Shown here in pieces: positions 4,803 through 6,943 of a DNA stretch of 6,943 bases; within the stretch, counting starts at the first letter, position 1; the number at the start of each line of letters is the position of its first letter. A program made the translations under genes and the position numbers. This DNA comes from Candidatus Yonathbacteria bacterium RIFCSPHIGHO2_01_FULL_51_10 (GTDB lineage Bacteria > Patescibacteriota > Minisyncoccia > Phycocordibacterales > UBA1539_B). The notes beneath the pieces are model-generated. The model was not told the DNA's origin and did no database searches. It was given only the letters and a program-made list of their open reading frames with translations. The DNA is taken from contig MHUS01000018.1 in the NCBI GenBank assembly GCA_001823505.1, positions 1 to 6,943 on the forward strand, read 5' to 3'.

Positions 4803-6095
4803 ATGCGGAAAAGCATCCCCCACAAAGCATACGACCTCATCGTCATCGGCGGCGGACCCTCCGGGATGATGTGCGCGGGCCGCGCGGCCGAACGTGGCGC
4901 GCGGGTGCTCCTCCTTGAGAAAAATACGGTGCTCGGAAAGAAGCTTGCCATCACGGGCGGTGGCCGCTGCAACATCACCAACGCAGAATTTGACGTGCGG
5001 GCGTTCCTTGAGAACTTCCCCGAGTCCCGAGACTACCTCTACTCCCCCTTCTCAAAATTCTCTTCCAAAGACACTGTCGCATTCTTCACTCAGCATGGCC
5101 TGCCGCTCAAGACAGAGGACAAAAAACGCGCCTTCCCCAAGACAGACCGCGCGCCGGATGTCGTCATCGCGATGGAGCGCTTCATGCGGAAGCACGATGT
5201 GACGGTCAAAACTGGAGACCCTGTTGCCACACTTACCAAACTCCCCAACGGACAATTCTTGGTCAAAACGAAAAATGGCGACCAGTACTCCGCGCGAAGT
5301 GTCGCCATAGCGACCGGTGGTATGGCACAGCCGGAGACGGGCTCAACGGGTGATGGCTTCACCATGCTCAAGCGGCTCGGCCACACGATCGTCCATCCAA
5401 ACCCCAACATCGTCCCCCTCACCTCAACAACGAAGTGGGTGCGCACGCTCGCAGGGACGTCGCTCCCGCTCGTGCGGATACGCTTCCTACAGAACGGCAA
5501 GGTTGCTCTCAAAAAACAAGGGGGGATTCTCTTCACACACTTCGGTGTCTCAGGTCCGATGATCCTTAATTCCTCCTTTGCGGTGAGCAAGCTCCGCAAG
5601 ACGGGTCCGGTTGAAGCATCGCTTGACCTCTTCCCCAAAAGCGACGAAGCGGCACTCGATGCACAGCTCATCACACTCTTTGAAAACAACAAAAACAAAC
5701 TTTTGAAAAATGTTCTCTCTGATCTCATGCCTGCCTCTGTTGCGCGCGAAGTCCTCGCGCTGGCACCTCTTCCCATCGCCGACAGGAAGGTGCACTCCGT
5801 CACCAAAGAAGAGCGCCGCGCATTGGCACAGCTGCTTAAGGATCTGCGATTCTCGATCAAAGGCACCCTCGGCTACGACAAAGCGGTAATAGCCGACGGC
5901 GGCGTTGACCTTGAGGAAGTTGATCTCAAAACCATGAGCTCCAAGCTCTGCCCCAACCTCTACCTCTTGGGTGATGTGCTCAATATCAACAGACCATCCG
6001 GAGGATTCTCACTCCAGCTTTGCTGGACGACCGGATTTGTCGCGGGAACCGAGGCGGGAGACAGCGCGCGACGAGGAAAGAAAAGCGGTCGGTAA
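4803..6095 (+). CDS. HI0933/YhiN-family NAD(P)/FAD-dependent oxidoreductase
   Basis: Flavoprotein of 430 residues, the usual length for the HI0933/YhiN/BaiN-like family. The N-terminal Rossmann dinucleotide-binding motif is VIGGGPSGMMCA (14-25), with the acidic ribose-binding position at E39 after the second strand. The family signature GKKLAITGGGRCNITN spans 45-60. The second FAD contact is IATGGMAQPETGSTGDG (169-185), followed by IVPLTS (203-208), GGILFTHFGVSGP (240-252) and IADGGV (363-368). The C-terminal FAD motif is LYLLGDVLNINRPSGGFSLQ (386-405). No signal peptide is seen, so it is cytoplasmic. Some relatives reduce bile-acid intermediates in gut clostridia, but most members have no proven substrate and none should be assumed here. 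It appears to be transcribed alone, from a leaderless promoter. All motifs are intact and no frameshift is seen. Confidence 0.93.
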   Translation: MRKSIPHKAYDLIVIGGGPSGMMCAGRAAERGARVLLLEKNTVLGKKLAITGGGRCNITNAEFDVRAFLENFPESRDYLYSPFSKFSSKDTVAFFTQHGLPLKTEDKKRAFPKTDRAPDVVIAMERFMRKHDVTVKTGDPVATLTKLPNGQFLVKTKNGDQYSARSVAIATGGMAQPETGSTGDGFTMLKRLGHTIVHPNPNIVPLTSTTKWVRTLAGTSLPLVRIRFLQNGKVALKKQGGILFTHFGVSGPMILNSSFAVSKLRKTGPVEASLDLFPKSDEAALDAQLITLFENNKNKLLKNVLSDLMPASVAREVLALAPLPIADRKVHSVTKEERRALAQLLKDLRFSIKGTLGYDKAVIADGGVDLEEVDLKTMSSKLCPNLYLLGDVLNINRPSGGFSLQLCWTTGFVAGTEAGDSARRGKKSGR

Positions 6096-6141
6096 AGCAC
6101 TTGCGCCTTGAGCCCCTGCGTGGTATAGCTATGTTCAGTAT

Positions 6142-6174
6142 GCACCTTGGATTCCCTTGGTGCTAAAATTTTGT
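6142..6174 (+). terminator. Weak candidate terminator behind the flavoprotein gene
   Basis: GCACC (6142-6146) pairs with GGTGC (6159-6163); inside are a TT/TT mismatch and GG/CC around the loop ATTC, followed by TAAAATTTT. The stem is short and interrupted and the T-run is broken, so termination would be weak. It overlaps the candidate promoter of the next gene. Confidence 0.3.
6161..6169 (+). promoter_or_regulatory. Candidate extended -10 for the right-hand gene
   Basis: TGC-TAAAAT (TG 6161-6162, hexamer 6164-6169, 5 of 6 to TATAAT) has no good -35 at 16-18 bp. Transcription would start at about 6176, leaving a leader of about 29 nt that contains the Shine-Dalgarno. Confidence 0.4.
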
Positions 6175-6204
6175 ACCCCCACAATCAAACACGAGGAGTA
6201 ATTC

Positions 6205-6943
6205 ATGAAACTGTGCACTGACAAGACCTTTCCTTTCGGAAGATTCAGCGACTTCGCAACACTTACCGATATCGAAGCTGCAGCGTCAAAAGGCGACCCG
6301 ATCGGTAGATTTACACTCACGCTTCTCGGCGAGAAAATCTGGTCAGAAGAATTTATTGTGAGCGTATATCTCAATGGAAACGATCTCGGGTTCCTCACTG
6401 TCACACACCCTGCCCTTTCGAAGAGCGTTTTCTTGAACAGAGAGCACCCAACGATGAGCGAGATAATTGATCGGATCATCGAAACAAGTGCTGCTGACAG
6501 AGAACATCTCGATCAGCAAATACGCGCACCGGAAGAAAAGCGTTCTGCTATCGAGCATGCAATCGGGAACATCGACATATCCATTGCCATTGCGGCGGCA
6601 CGTGAAAAATACCCCGAGCTTGGAAAAATCCGGCCGTACTCAAGGTGGAATGACTTCGATATCTATCTCGTTGATACTGATCGTGAAAATGGAGTATTCA
6701 ATGCTCCATTGTTTGTCCGCATGAACAACAACCATGAAGTGGCCGAGACCTTGCTTCTTGAACGTACTTCCTACTATGGATGGACGGATATGAGTGACGG
6801 CCAGCGACTGCTTGAATTGTTTGCGGCACGAGCGATTGACGCTCTGCAGGGAGTTGGCGATTCCGAATCTGCCGAGCAAATAGTTCGGGGAAATTTCAAC
6901 TTGCACCCGGACGATTGGCGGGAGAGCGGCTCCAAAATAACCT
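6205..6943 (+). CDS. Unrecognised protein, partial (cut by the right edge)
   Basis: An open frame runs from ATG 6205 to the end of the window, giving 246 residues without a stop; the C-terminus is missing. The Shine-Dalgarno GAGGAG (6193-6198) has 6 nt spacing to the ATG, which fixes the start. I do not recognise a family. The N-terminal part (about 1-75) has alternating hydrophobic stretches like beta strands (GRFTLTLLG, EFIVSVYLNG, GFLTVTHP). Residues about 85-135 are charged and probably helical (EIIDRIIE ... IAIAAAREKYPE), followed by a mixed region with NDFDIYLVD (149-157) and RLLELFAARAID (201-212). There is no signal peptide, membrane segment or cysteine motif. Coding is supported by length, Shine-Dalgarno and normal codon use, not by homology. 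It is separated from the flavoprotein gene by 109 bp and probably has its own promoter. Confidence 0.8.
   Translation, partial: MKLCTDKTFPFGRFSDFATLTDIEAAASKGDPIGRFTLTLLGEKIWSEEFIVSVYLNGNDLGFLTVTHPALSKSVFLNREHPTMSEIIDRIIETSAADREHLDQQIRAPEEKRSAIEHAIGNIDISIAIAAAREKYPELGKIRPYSRWNDFDIYLVDTDRENGVFNAPLFVRMNNNHEVAETLLLERTSYYGWTDMSDGQRLLELFAARAIDALQGVGDSESAEQIVRGNFNLHPDDWRESGSKIT

Noticed and set aside
5090..5866. 258-codon minus-strand frame inside the flavoprotein gene
   Set aside because: It is antisense to conserved FAD-binding motifs and Ser/Arg-rich in the way of a shadow frame.

Overview
The window reads as a bacterial chromosome of mixed base composition using the standard code (genes end in TAA, TGA and TAG). 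It carries a membrane protease, a trans-translation module, two redox enzymes and two unrecognised genes. Three of the five genes whose starts are visible have a sigma70-type -10 box so close to the ATG that the mRNA would be leaderless or nearly so. Together with the compact gene style and the T-arm-like repeats behind the tmRNA, this would fit a Patescibacteria/CPR (Parcubacteria-like) genome. That assignment is an inference; no taxonomic marker was tested.

Layout. Bases 1-114 hold no supportable gene. Minus strand, 115-2478: ftsH followed 9 nt later by a small VKOR-family membrane thiol oxidoreductase. Bases 2479-2570 are a compact divergent promoter region. Plus strand, 2571-3482: smpB, then ssrA (tmRNA, 3040-3443), then a strong bidirectional terminator. 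A perfect-consensus promoter inside smpB probably drives ssrA. Bases 3483-3927 are non-coding and highly structured: an inverted copy of the tmRNA 3' end, then three 112-139 bp units whose ends are inverted repeats resembling tRNA/tmRNA T-arms. At 4014-4631 lies an orphan gene with a four-cysteine zinc-ribbon-like motif and its own promoter, Shine-Dalgarno and terminator, followed by one more T-arm-like half site at 4717. At 4803-6095 is an HI0933/YhiN-family flavoprotein. From 6205 an unrecognised gene with a good Shine-Dalgarno runs off the right edge.

How it fits together. SmpB and tmRNA rescue stalled ribosomes and add a degradation tag; the divergent FtsH is a protease known in other bacteria to degrade tagged and membrane proteins. 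The predicted tag is long (28 residues) and ends in AYALV rather than the usual ALAA. The most unusual part is the array behind ssrA. ssrA 3' ends are classic integration targets, and here the T-arm sequence recurs in both orientations as the boundary of several units, enclosing or adjoining an orphan gene. This looks like a small mobile or accreted element family built on the T-arm sequence.
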